Shown in pieces: positions 20,347-27,700 of a stretch of DNA of 41,164 bases. The stretch spans positions 1 through 41,164 of IMG/VR virus record IMGVR_UViG_3300036830_000344; one strand, given 5' to 3'. The notes beneath the pieces were generated by a model, which had not been told where the DNA came from, did not search any database, and worked only from the letters and a program-made list of their open reading frames with translations. Numbering within the stretch: position 1 is the first letter of the stretch; the number at the start of each line of letters is the position of its first letter. Made by a program: the position numbers and the translations under genes. The DNA is from a virus.

Positions 20347-20573
20347 TCGCCGCCGTCGTCACCGCGGCGTTCTTCGCCGGCTTCGGCATGGGGATGATCT
20401 ACGGCTACCTGCGGGTGTGGCGCCACGTCGACCGCGCCGAGCGGCCGCGCCCTACCTGCGTCCGCTGCGGTCGAAAGATCGAGGGCAACGACTACCGCTT
20501 CCGAGGGGTCGGCATCGGAGATCCCCCGGCCGAGGACGGCCTCGCCTACGAACACTTCCCCCGCTGCCCTTGA
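20343..20573 (+). CDS. Small membrane protein with CxxC domain (76 aa)
   Basis: GTG start at 20343 (GTGA overlap). Residues 2-22 (IAAVVTAAFFAGFGMGMIYG) form a membrane span, then RPTCVRCGRKIEGNDYRFRG and a late His/Cys (EHFPRCP) make a likely zinc site. A membrane-anchored zinc protein in the repressor operon. Unknown function. Confidence 0.65.
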   Translation: MIAAVVTAAFFAGFGMGMIYGYLRVWRHVDRAERPRPTCVRCGRKIEGNDYRFRGVGIGDPPAEDGLAYEHFPRCP

Positions 20574-20824
20574 CCGTCGAGGAGGCACGGCTCTTGATCC
20601 TGGCGGTCCTGGCCGCTGGCCCCGGCGACCTGCTCGACTGCTACTCGGAGCCGATCCGGGGCAGCGGCGGCGACCGCCTGTACACGGTCGAACTCGTCAA
20701 CGAGGAGGGAACGCGCTGGTTCGCCCTCCACGGCAACGCGCTCGAGGAAGACGGCGTCGTCCTGGTCACCGAGCTCAGGCGGCAGTTCGCGCCGCTGCCA
20801 ACTTTGCCCGCCCCACGGGGGTAA
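20570..20824 (+). CDS. Hypothetical protein with TTG start (84 aa)
   Basis: TTG at 20570 overlaps the preceding TGA (TTGA). Sequence MTVEEARLLILAVLAAGPGD then GDRLYTVELVNEEGTRWFAL, an N-terminal helix and a beta sheet, perhaps a small alpha/beta domain. The last 50 bp overlap the 3' end of the minus-strand gene at 20775. Not recognised. Confidence 0.55.
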   Translation: MTVEEARLLILAVLAAGPGDLLDCYSEPIRGSGGDRLYTVELVNEEGTRWFALHGNALEEDGVVLVTELRRQFAPLPTLPAPRG

Positions 20825-20984
20825 GGCGGCGCCGGCCGTCGACGTGCGGGTCATAGACGTGGCCGTGGGCCGTGGCAATCGCCAGGCCTTTCTTCGACGA
20901 CGTCTTCCCGGTGTCGCGGATCTCGGCGAGCAGGGCGACGGCGGCGAGGGTGCGGTCGATCTCTTGAGGGGTCGCACGTGCCAT
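20775..20984 (-). CDS. Small basic hypothetical protein (69 aa)
   Basis: MARATPQEIDRTLAAVALLA, then KTSSKKGLAIATAHGHVYDP and a basic tail. It overlaps the opposite-strand gene by 50 bp, so both would share antisense RNA. Probably the last gene of the leftward unit starting at 21801. Function unknown. Confidence 0.55.
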   Translation of the reverse strand: MARATPQEIDRTLAAVALLAEIRDTGKTSSKKGLAIATAHGHVYDPHVDGRRRLTPVGRAKLAAARTAA

Positions 20985-21024
20985 CGGTGAAGGGCACCAA
21001 AGCCGGCGGACGGAAGTGCGAAGA

Positions 21025-21040
21025 GTCCGGCCCGCCGGAC
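21025..21040. repeat. 16-bp palindrome, degenerate copy 3
   Basis: GTCCGGCCCGCCGGAC, one mismatch from the perfect copies at 10192 and 14367. Intergenic. Confidence 0.5.
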
Positions 21041-21063
21041 TTGGATTACCCAGAACGGCGACC

Positions 21064-21113
21064 GCCCCGCTCTCTCCGCTGACCCCTTGAGGCGCTTGAG
21101 AGAGAGACGGGGC
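21064..21113. terminator. Long hairpin between leftward genes (possible terminator)
   Basis: GCCCCGCTCTCTC (21064-21076) pairs with GAGAGAGACGGGGC (21100-21113) with one bulge, giving 13 pairs around a 23-nt loop. No T-run follows on either strand, so it is a weak or factor-aided terminator at most. Confidence 0.35.
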
Positions 21114-21130
21114 AGGTCGTCGCGGCGATC

Positions 21131-21301
21131 CTATACGGGCAGGACCCCCAGGGCGAACATCCGCCCGTCCTCGAACTCGACGACGATCGAGGCGGGCTCA
21201 CCTTCGAGGTCGCCCTCGTCGACGTACTCGACCGACTGGAACGAGCCCTGCATCTTCTCGGCGATTTCCTTCGCCGCTGCGATGAGTTCGGCTTCGGTCA
21301 C
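21131..21301 (-). CDS. Small acidic hypothetical protein (56 aa)
   Basis: GTG at 21301 chosen because it overlaps the preceding TGA (GTGA). Sequence MTEAELIAAAKEIAEKMQGS then SVEYVDEGDLEGEPASIVVE, a helix followed by strands. Co-translated with the 167-aa gene. Not recognised. Confidence 0.6.
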   Translation of the reverse strand: MTEAELIAAAKEIAEKMQGSFQSVEYVDEGDLEGEPASIVVEFEDGRMFALGVLPV

Positions 21302-21801
21302 CGAGCTACACCCGCGCTCGGCCAGCGCCACGTCCCCGCTGCCGGCTCATCGCCGACGGTCTCGAGGCAGCCGAAGACGACGAAAGGACCGGCGACCTCG
21401 AACACGGTCAAGGTGAGCGGGAATCCCTCGCCCTCCTCAACCGCCGTGACGATCGCCGGGTAGTCGACCGTTGGGGACGATCGGTAGGTCACGATCCTCC
21501 CGATCGTCGGCGACTGCGCCGGGGTCCCCTCGGCCGGCGTTCCGCCCGCCGGTTCGTCGTTGTCGGGCTCGGGAACGGCCTCAGGCGTTCCGCCGTCGGG
21601 CTCGGCCGATGCCTTGGCCTCGTCGACATCTCCGGTGGTGGCACCGAACTCGACGCTGCTGACGTCGACGCCGGGCACGTTGAGCTCGACTTCTTCGCCC
21701 TTGTTCAGCGTGGCCGTTGCCCGGTGCTCACCGGTCTCGTCGTCGATCGCCGCGACGTAGACTGCGCCCGAGTCGGCGTTTGACTGCACCTTCAATTTCA
21801 T
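21298..21801 (-). CDS. Hypothetical two-domain beta-rich protein (167 aa)
   Basis: Starts MKLKVQSNADSGAVYVAAID at ATG 21801 with GAAGGGAG upstream. Residues 1-58 form a small beta domain, 60-95 an acidic Gly/Pro/Ala linker, and 98-167 a second beta domain (IGRIVTYRSSPTVDYPAIVT, later TWRWPSAGVAR) like the short modules seen in many phage accessory proteins. It has its own promoter and operator, so it is not part of the late operon; it may be made during lysogeny. Function unknown. Confidence 0.65.
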   Translation of the reverse strand: MKLKVQSNADSGAVYVAAIDDETGEHRATATLNKGEEVELNVPGVDVSSVEFGATTGDVDEAKASAEPDGGTPEAVPEPDNDEPAGGTPAEGTPAQSPTIGRIVTYRSSPTVDYPAIVTAVEEGEGFPLTLTVFEVAGPFVVFGCLETVGDEPAAGTWRWPSAGVAR

Positions 21802-21840
21802 ACTGGCTCCCTTCGGAGTGTTGGTTAATGGACCTCGGGC

Positions 21841-21864
21841 ACCCTACCCGAATGTGTGTCCACG
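21841..21864 (-). promoter_or_regulatory. Promoter with TGTGTCCACG operator (minus strand)
   Basis: Minus-strand -10 TAGGGT at 21846-21841, with TGTGTCCACG at 21855-21864. The arrangement G-ACACAC-n-TT-n-GGGTA matches the rightward promoter at 19447-19470, including the 8-nt gap. It drives the 167-aa gene. Confidence 0.55.
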
Positions 21865-21892
21865 TAAGCCCGGCGTTCCCGCAAAGTCCGCA

Positions 21893-21929
21893 GAACGACA
21901 AAGGCGCCCCACCCGAAGGTGAGACGCCT
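21893..21929 (-). terminator. Intrinsic terminator of the late operon
   Basis: Minus strand: a 12-bp stem (AGGCGTCTCACC pairing with GGTGGGGCGCCT, two G-T pairs) capped by a TTCG tetraloop and followed by TTTGTCGTT. It lies about 50 bp after the RusA stop, closing the late operon. Confidence 0.85.
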
Positions 21930-21978
21930 GTGCCGCATGAACCACAGACCCCCGAAGGGAGATCCCGACGGGGAGAGA

Positions 21979-22347
21979 CTAGCGGAATGCCAGGGTGACC
22001 TCTGTCAACGGGGCCGTCGAGGAGGGCGACGTGAACCGCAGCCGCTCGAAGCGATAGTGGTCGGGGGTGTCGTCGGGGAGCCAGCCGCCGTTCGTGAGGG
22101 CGTCCCCCAGGGCCTTCTCGAGCACGACCCGGAAGTTGCCTTCGTCGCGGCGCCTGAACTGCTTGTGGTGGATCAGCGCCGTGGCGGTGACGAGCTGAAG
22201 GCCCCGCGGCACCCGCGCCTCCAAGAGCACGATCTCGCAGCGCTGCTGCCAGTCCTGCTTCGCACGCTGGTTCTTGCGCCAATGGGCGTGGACCAGCGTG
22301 TTGTAGGAGGGCGGGGTGCCGGGGATTGAGAGGACCGCTCGTTTCAC
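21979..22347 (-). CDS. rusA: RusA-like Holliday junction resolvase
   Basis: A 122-residue endonuclease that would cut branched DNA before packaging. It begins MKRAVLSIPGTPPSYNTLVH, with the PPSxN motif near the start, then basic helix (AHWRKNQRAKQDWQQRCEIV), and an acidic-rich core RRRDEGNFRVVLEKALGDAL followed by GWLPDDTPD, giving candidate metal ligands D68, D82, D92/D93 in the RusA pattern. GTG at 22347 overlaps the holin stop. Its place at the end of the late operon fits a debranching role during packaging. Confidence 0.8.
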   Translation of the reverse strand: MKRAVLSIPGTPPSYNTLVHAHWRKNQRAKQDWQQRCEIVLLEARVPRGLQLVTATALIHHKQFRRRDEGNFRVVLEKALGDALTNGGWLPDDTPDHYRFERLRFTSPSSTAPLTEVTLAFR

Positions 22348-22892
22348 TCGGAAGACTGCGGGGCCGCGGGAGGAACGGCCTCCGCAGCGGGTGAGTTTAT
22401 TGCCGGTGCGGACGGGGGCGGGATCTCGGTCGGGTGATCGGCGATGAACGCCGCGATCACATCGGCGACGTGGCCGAGCTCCTGCTCGAGCTCCTCGTAG
22501 CCGACGCTGCCCTGCTTCATCTTCGCCCGCAGCTCGTCGATCAGCTCGCCGAGCCCGTGGAAGGTGCCCAGGGCGACGAAGAAGGCGTGCGCCTCGGGAC
22601 TGTCGACGAAGCTGTCTAGCTGCGTTTCGAGGTCCGTCTGCACGTAGATGTTTTCGTGGTGCTGCCACTGGTCGAGCCACTTGTAGGCAAGGGTCAGGGC
22701 ACCCAGCGCCGCGGCCCCGCCGAGCCCGATCACGAGCCCTTCGGAGAGCTTGAGGCCGGGGAAGTGAACCGCTGCCCAGGCCGTGATCGAGCCGGCCAGC
22801 GGCATGAACACGAGCGGGGTCAGAATCACGACGATCCGGTTGGGCGGGAACGCCGCCTGCAACTTGTCGATCAGGATGTTGAGCAGCCTCAT
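22344..22892 (-). CDS. Putative holin
   Basis: A 182-residue membrane protein following the endolysin. Two hydrophobic segments, residues 19-41 (RIVVILTPLVFMPLAGSITA) and 52-68 (LVIGLGGAAALGALTLAY), are followed by a long soluble acidic helix region (EELEQELGHVADVIAAFIAD) and a Pro/Ala tail. The arrangement and the lysis context suggest a holin, though the soluble part is longer than usual. Alternatives: an adaptor or spanin component. Confidence 0.6.
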   Translation of the reverse strand: MRLLNILIDKLQAAFPPNRIVVILTPLVFMPLAGSITAWAAVHFPGLKLSEGLVIGLGGAAALGALTLAYKWLDQWQHHENIYVQTDLETQLDSFVDSPEAHAFFVALGTFHGLGELIDELRAKMKQGSVGYEELEQELGHVADVIAAFIADHPTEIPPPSAPAINSPAAEAVPPAAPQSSE

Positions 22893-22927
22893 GTGGGGAT
22901 CTCCTCGGTTGGGTTGGGCGGGGCGGT

Positions 22928-23806
22928 CTAGCTGTACAGCGGACGGGCGACCATCGAGAGCTGAGCTTCCGAGCGGGCCGGGCCCGGGACGTCCTTGGAG
23001 AAGACGCCGCCGCCGTTGCTCTGACTACCACCCGAGTCCGAGCTCGTGTTGCCGCCGATGTCTTCGTGCTGGTCGCCGACGAGCTCGCCGTGGTCACTCG
23101 GAGACGAGGGGCCGTCGAACTTCCAGAGGGTGACGTCGCCCTTCCGACGCTCGCCGATCGGCACCTGAATCCACCCGTTTTCGTGGTTGCGGGCGTAGCC
23201 TTCGATCGCCACCGAGTAGGTGCAGTTGCCGGAGATCTTGCCGCCCGCCTCCTTCACCCAGAAGCAGGCGAAGCACAAGCACCAATAGCAGGGGCCGAGG
23301 CCCCAGTACCGCTCGAAGGCCGAGACGCCGACCGTGAACTTCTTGCCCTGCACGACGATCGTGCGATCGGGGCCGGAGTTGGAGCCGGCCGGGCTCTCGG
23401 TGATCCCGATGCAGGCCCGCGCGCCGACAACCGCGAAGGCCGGTCCCTCGCTCTGCTTCCTGCGGATCTCGGCGAGGCGCTTCTGCCGGCGCTTGGCGCG
23501 GCGACGGTCGGCCCTCGAGCGCTCGGCGGGGTTGCGAAGAAGGTGCTGCGTGGCCTCCGACACCGTGCCGTTCTTGATCACCTTCCGGTGACCGTTGCCG
23601 AGGCCGAGCACCCAGGAGTAGAAGCGGGCGGCGTGAAGGGTCTGCGGACCGAAGTCGCCGTCGACGTGCAGCGGCAACCAGTCGATCTTGTAGTGGGTGA
23701 AGCCGGCCTTGATTGCCCCCTGCAAAGCACTGACGTCGACGCCGTCAGTAAGCGGCGTGGTCAGCCGGAGCGGGCGGTGTGCGAGGTGATCGGCCTTCGG
23801 ATTCAT
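22928..23806 (-). CDS. Endolysin: peptidoglycan-binding plus CHAP domain
   Basis: A 292-residue lysis enzyme. The N-terminal part (GVDVSALQGAIKAGFTHYKI, then HVDGDFGPQTLHAARFYSWV) is a peptidoglycan-binding type module. A basic helix (RSRADRRRAKRRQKRLAEIR) links to a CHAP-like amidase/endopeptidase with C176 (YWCLCFACFWV) and H239 (SDHGELVGD) as likely catalytic pair. The C-terminal tail is Ser/Gly-rich. It overlaps the upstream membrane gene. It degrades host peptidoglycan at lysis. Confidence 0.85.
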   Translation of the reverse strand: MNPKADHLAHRPLRLTTPLTDGVDVSALQGAIKAGFTHYKIDWLPLHVDGDFGPQTLHAARFYSWVLGLGNGHRKVIKNGTVSEATQHLLRNPAERSRADRRRAKRRQKRLAEIRRKQSEGPAFAVVGARACIGITESPAGSNSGPDRTIVVQGKKFTVGVSAFERYWGLGPCYWCLCFACFWVKEAGGKISGNCTYSVAIEGYARNHENGWIQVPIGERRKGDVTLWKFDGPSSPSDHGELVGDQHEDIGGNTSSDSGGSQSNGGGVFSKDVPGPARSEAQLSMVARPLYS

Positions 23807-24477
23807 GGAAGTAGTCCTTTCGGGTCGACGTCGATGCCGACGCAGGTTCGTTCAAGGACGCAGACTTCAACACCGACGCCGGACGCAGAACCGCCCTGAG
23901 CGCCGTTTGCGGGCGTTTCGGACGACGGGGCAGGTTTGGACGTCGGAGACGGCAAGGGAGCGGGAGAGGGCGCCGGAGAGGGTTCTGCCTCATCTTCCCC
24001 GCCGTGGTGGTCGCCGCCGCCATGGTGCCCCGGAGAGCCGGGGCCGGGCGGCTGATGGCCGTGGTTGGACGGCGGCTGAGTGGCACCCCCTTCCGAGTTG
24101 GGCGCCGTGGCGATCGCGGAGCTTGAGGGCTTTGTCGTCGGCTCTGCCGGCGGCGGGTAAGTGATCGCCGCCAGGAGGGCCGCCCGGCACGGTTCCGAGT
24201 GCCGACAGTTGATCAGGCCGATGCGGATGCGCTCGGCGCAGGCGGCAGCTCGAGCATCGTGTTCGAGGGAGCGCCTGTCGCAGACGGCCTTGTTGATCCG
24301 GGTCACCTGGGGCTTGAGCACATTGATGTCGTGCTGCGCGGTGCCGGACCTCTGATACGTCCAGAAGACGGCGACCGCGCCGGCCAGGATCAGCACCACA
24401 AGGACGCCGAAAATTGGGGCCGCCCGATCGGCGACCCAGACCTCGAAGCGGTTGAGGGGTTTCGGTTCTGTCGTCAC
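23803..24477 (-). CDS. Membrane-anchored protein of the lysis cluster (224 aa)
   Basis: Residues 21-41 (PIFGVLVVLILAGAVAVFWT) are a membrane span. Residues 65-100 contain four cysteines in a helical layout (VCDRRSLEHDARAAACAERI, LINCRHSEPC). The C-terminal half is Pro/Ser/Gly/His-rich and disordered. It lies directly upstream of the endolysin with ATGA overlap, so a role in lysis (pore or envelope linking) is plausible. Not a recognised spanin. Confidence 0.65.
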   Translation of the reverse strand: MTTEPKPLNRFEVWVADRAAPIFGVLVVLILAGAVAVFWTYQRSGTAQHDINVLKPQVTRINKAVCDRRSLEHDARAAACAERIRIGLINCRHSEPCRAALLAAITYPPPAEPTTKPSSSAIATAPNSEGGATQPPSNHGHQPPGPGSPGHHGGGDHHGGEDEAEPSPAPSPAPLPSPTSKPAPSSETPANGAQGGSASGVGVEVCVLERTCVGIDVDPKGLLP

Positions 24478-24752
24478 TGCACCACCACCATTCCGATCAG
24501 AGTCACGATCACCGCCAAGAGGGAGATCAGGCCGGCACCCATCGCCAGCACCATCGCCCTCGCGGCGAGGACCCGTTTGTCAGCCTCGTCTTCGCGCCGC
24601 TCGCGCTCTTCGCGGCGCCACTCTTTGAAGTCGCTCCGCATCCCGGCGAGCTCGCGAACCAGACCGCCTTCACCGCGGATACCGAAAACCATCGCCTCGA
24701 GATCCCCGAGGCGTTTGTCGACCCTCTCCTCCGCGGTCAACTGCCGCCCCAC
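24474..24752 (-). CDS. Small lysis-cluster protein with C-terminal membrane span (92 aa)
   Basis: N-terminal coiled coil (GDLEAMVFGIRGEGGLVREL, DFKEWRREERERREDEADKR) followed by a hydrophobic tail at 66-92 (AMVLAMGAGLISLLAVIVTL). Looks like a small tail-anchored protein, possibly a second holin-like component. ATGA overlap with the 224-aa gene and a 16-nt overlap with the end of the giant internal protein. Confidence 0.65.
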   Translation of the reverse strand: MGRQLTAEERVDKRLGDLEAMVFGIRGEGGLVRELAGMRSDFKEWRREERERREDEADKRVLAARAMVLAMGAGLISLLAVIVTLIGMVVVQ

Positions 24753-27700
24753 GGATTACCACCAGATCCCAACCGCTTCGTCGCCGGCGATGACGATTCT
24801 TCCCCCGACCACGGGTTGGTTTCCGTCGAGCTTGAGCCACCCCAGGGATTGCTCGAGGAGCTGCTGCTCGAGGGGTATTTCCCTTCGTCGTAGAACTTCA
24901 GGAAAAGACGATCTTCCTTTTTGTGTTTGATGCCGTATTTGTCGAAGAGCTTGTCGAGCTGGGTACTGGCTTCGCCGTATTCGACTTCCATCTCAGCGAG
25001 CTTGGCTTCGCGCTCCTTTTTCATCGCCGGAAGCTGATGCCGCTTGCCTTCTTCAACCGCATTCTTCATCTTCGTCGCGTAGCTCGAGGTCACGTCGTCG
25101 CGAGCACTCGAGCTGTTCTCGGCGAAGGCCTTGAGGACTCGGCCGAGCAGCGCCGAGTCAGCTTCCTTGCCGACGTCTTTTGCCAATGGCGGGAAGGCCA
25201 ACTGGCGGACGTAGCGTGCGGCCGAGTCGTATTCGCGCAGCTTGCCCGAGAGCTTGTCGAGGGCCTCCTGTCGTTCGGTCGAGAAGCCGCCGACGATCGG
25301 GAGTTGGCCGGCTCCCTCAGTTTTCTTGCGCCCCGAGGGGAACGTCGCTTCGCCCGCGACCCTGGCGAGCGGGGAAAGCGAGAGGAGCTGCCCAAGCGCG
25401 TTCCACCCCGAATGCGGTTCCTGCTTGCCAGAGAGCGGGGAAACGCCGTAGATGGCGGTCCCCAGAGAGGCGAGGACAGGCTGGGCGAGCTTGGCGGCCG
25501 CGATCCCCTTCGGGCCTTCGCTCGAGCCACCCAGCGCCTCGATCAGGGCGTTGGAGCCCGGCGCGATGCGGGAGAGGTCGATCAGCTTCTTTTCGCCGCC
25601 GAGGTCGACCGGCACCATTGCCCACTGCGTGAAGTAGGAGGGATCGCCGTGGAGCAATTTGTGGAGCTCGTTCGCGTTCTGCTGGCCCAGGTAGTAGAGC
25701 ATCGCCGCCTTGATCGGGTGGCGCTTCGGGAAGGCGTAGAACGTCCACCGCAGCGACATGCGGACGAAGGGGTAGAAGATCATCGCCTGCGCCGCCACCC
25801 GCTCGTTCTTGGTCAACGCCGACCAGTTACCCATGACGTCGTCGAGGTAGGACTGATAGCGGTGTGACCACTTCGGGTGCTCGGCAACCCACTCCGCCTG
25901 CTGCTTGAGCGACTTGCCCTTCATCTCCTTGAGCGCGGCGCCCATCTCTTTGTTGACGCCGCCGATCCCGCGGATAAAGGTGTTGACGTGGCTGTTGAGG
26001 TCGTGGTCGATCTTCGCCAGAGTCGTGAGCGCCCGGATCTTGCCGCCCTTCCACGTGTCGACGCGCGCGATCGAGGTGGGGATACCGCGAATGAAGCGAC
26101 CATAGGGTGTCGCCTCGAGTGTCGAGTACGCCTTCGCGGCCGCGTCCATGTCGCCGGATTTCAAGTCGAGCTTGAGGTCCTCGGCCTTGTCGATCGTGCG
26201 ACTCGTCACCCCCACCCAAGAGTCGAAGGCCTGGCGCTTAGCGGGGTCCATTGCCTCGTAGGACTTGACCGCCTTGCGGACAAAGGCCGGGTTCAAGAGT
26301 TTCGGCTGCGCCACCGCGGCCTGCCCGTACTCGGCGATCACCTGCATGGCCGCCCAGGCCGGGGACGTCCCCAGGATCAGGAACGACGTCGCCCGGTTGA
26401 CCTTGGCGATCTTCGGCGAAACGAGGGTGTTGGCGAGCTGGTCGACGAGCTCGTCCATTGCCGCTTTGCGAACGATTTTGTAGTGACTGCCGATCGCAGC
26501 TTTGCCTTTGCTATCGCGGATCGCCTCGAGGTCGCCGACCATCTGGAAATCCTGCTCGGTAATCCCTTTGCCTTTGCCCTTGCCCTCGAGCACGTCGTAG
26601 ATCCGTTTGTAGAACTGGCGCGGCACCTTCGTCCACTGCTCGGGGGAGAGCATCGGGTCAGGACCGTTGAAGAGTTCGTCGGCCTCTTTGGCCGACCACT
26701 CGCGCTTGCCGCCGGGAGCAAACTCCTGCGTCTCCATTACCTGTCGGGCAGCCTTGTAGCTCTCCCGCCGAGCGATCGGCCGGGCAATCGACTCGCGGAT
26801 CATCGGCCGCAGGCCCTCTTCAACCAAGCCATACTCCTCGGCGGTGCCCTTGCGCATCTTCGACTTGCCGGGGAACTGCGTCAGCTTCGAGCCGCTCGAA
26901 CCGTAGACGGGCGCGGAGTGACCCCGACCAGGACCGGCGTGCTGGTACTCGGGGAGCTCGGTAATACCTTCGTCGCGTAGGCGCTTGGCGACGATGCCGG
27001 CGAACTCCGGAGTCAGGCTCGTGTCGACCTCGGCGGCAGCCTTGTGCTTGCGCGTCGCCATCGCCTCGGCCTTGCCAGCGGCCTCTTTCGCTGTGGCGGC
27101 CCTGCGGTCGAGCTTGTCGATCGCCACCCGCAGCCGCTCGTGGCGGATCGGCAGATCGGCGCCGACAGAGCGCAGCACCTTCTTCGGGTTCTTGCCCTGG
27201 CCGAGCCGGGTCTTGTTGGCGCGCTCGCGGATCTCGAGCTCGCGCCGCATGATCGCCGCCTTGCCCTCTGCCGCGGCCGCTTTCTTGCGAAGTGCCCGTC
27301 CCCTCGAGCGGTCGTGGCGAGCCTCCTTGCGCAAGACGTCTTTGGCGAGACGGCCGCGCTGCGGAGAGGCCCTGACGACGTCGCGCACCGACTTCGGATA
27401 CATCTCCTCCGGGAAGGGGATATCGCGGGTGGTGGCCGCCGAGAGGAAGCGCGCTCGTTCAGAATGCTCAGGGGCGAGCTCGTGGTTCTTACGGGCGTAG
27501 GCGCCCTGCTCGCGATAGCTGCGCACCGCGGCGATCACCGCCGGGCTGGAAAGGACGTCGGGCCGTTTTTCGATGTGGGCGATGACGTCGCGGGTGGTCA
27601 GCTTGGCTGGATCGGGCTCCATGCCGGCAGGCGGCTTCTTCAGCCGCTCCCCGATTCGGCGGACCTCGTGCAGCATCGCGACCGGGTCGTTGAGCTTCAT

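Noticed and set aside
20987-21082. 31-aa rightward frame with GTG start
   Set aside because: No ribosome binding site; it runs through the degenerate palindrome and into the hairpin at 21064.
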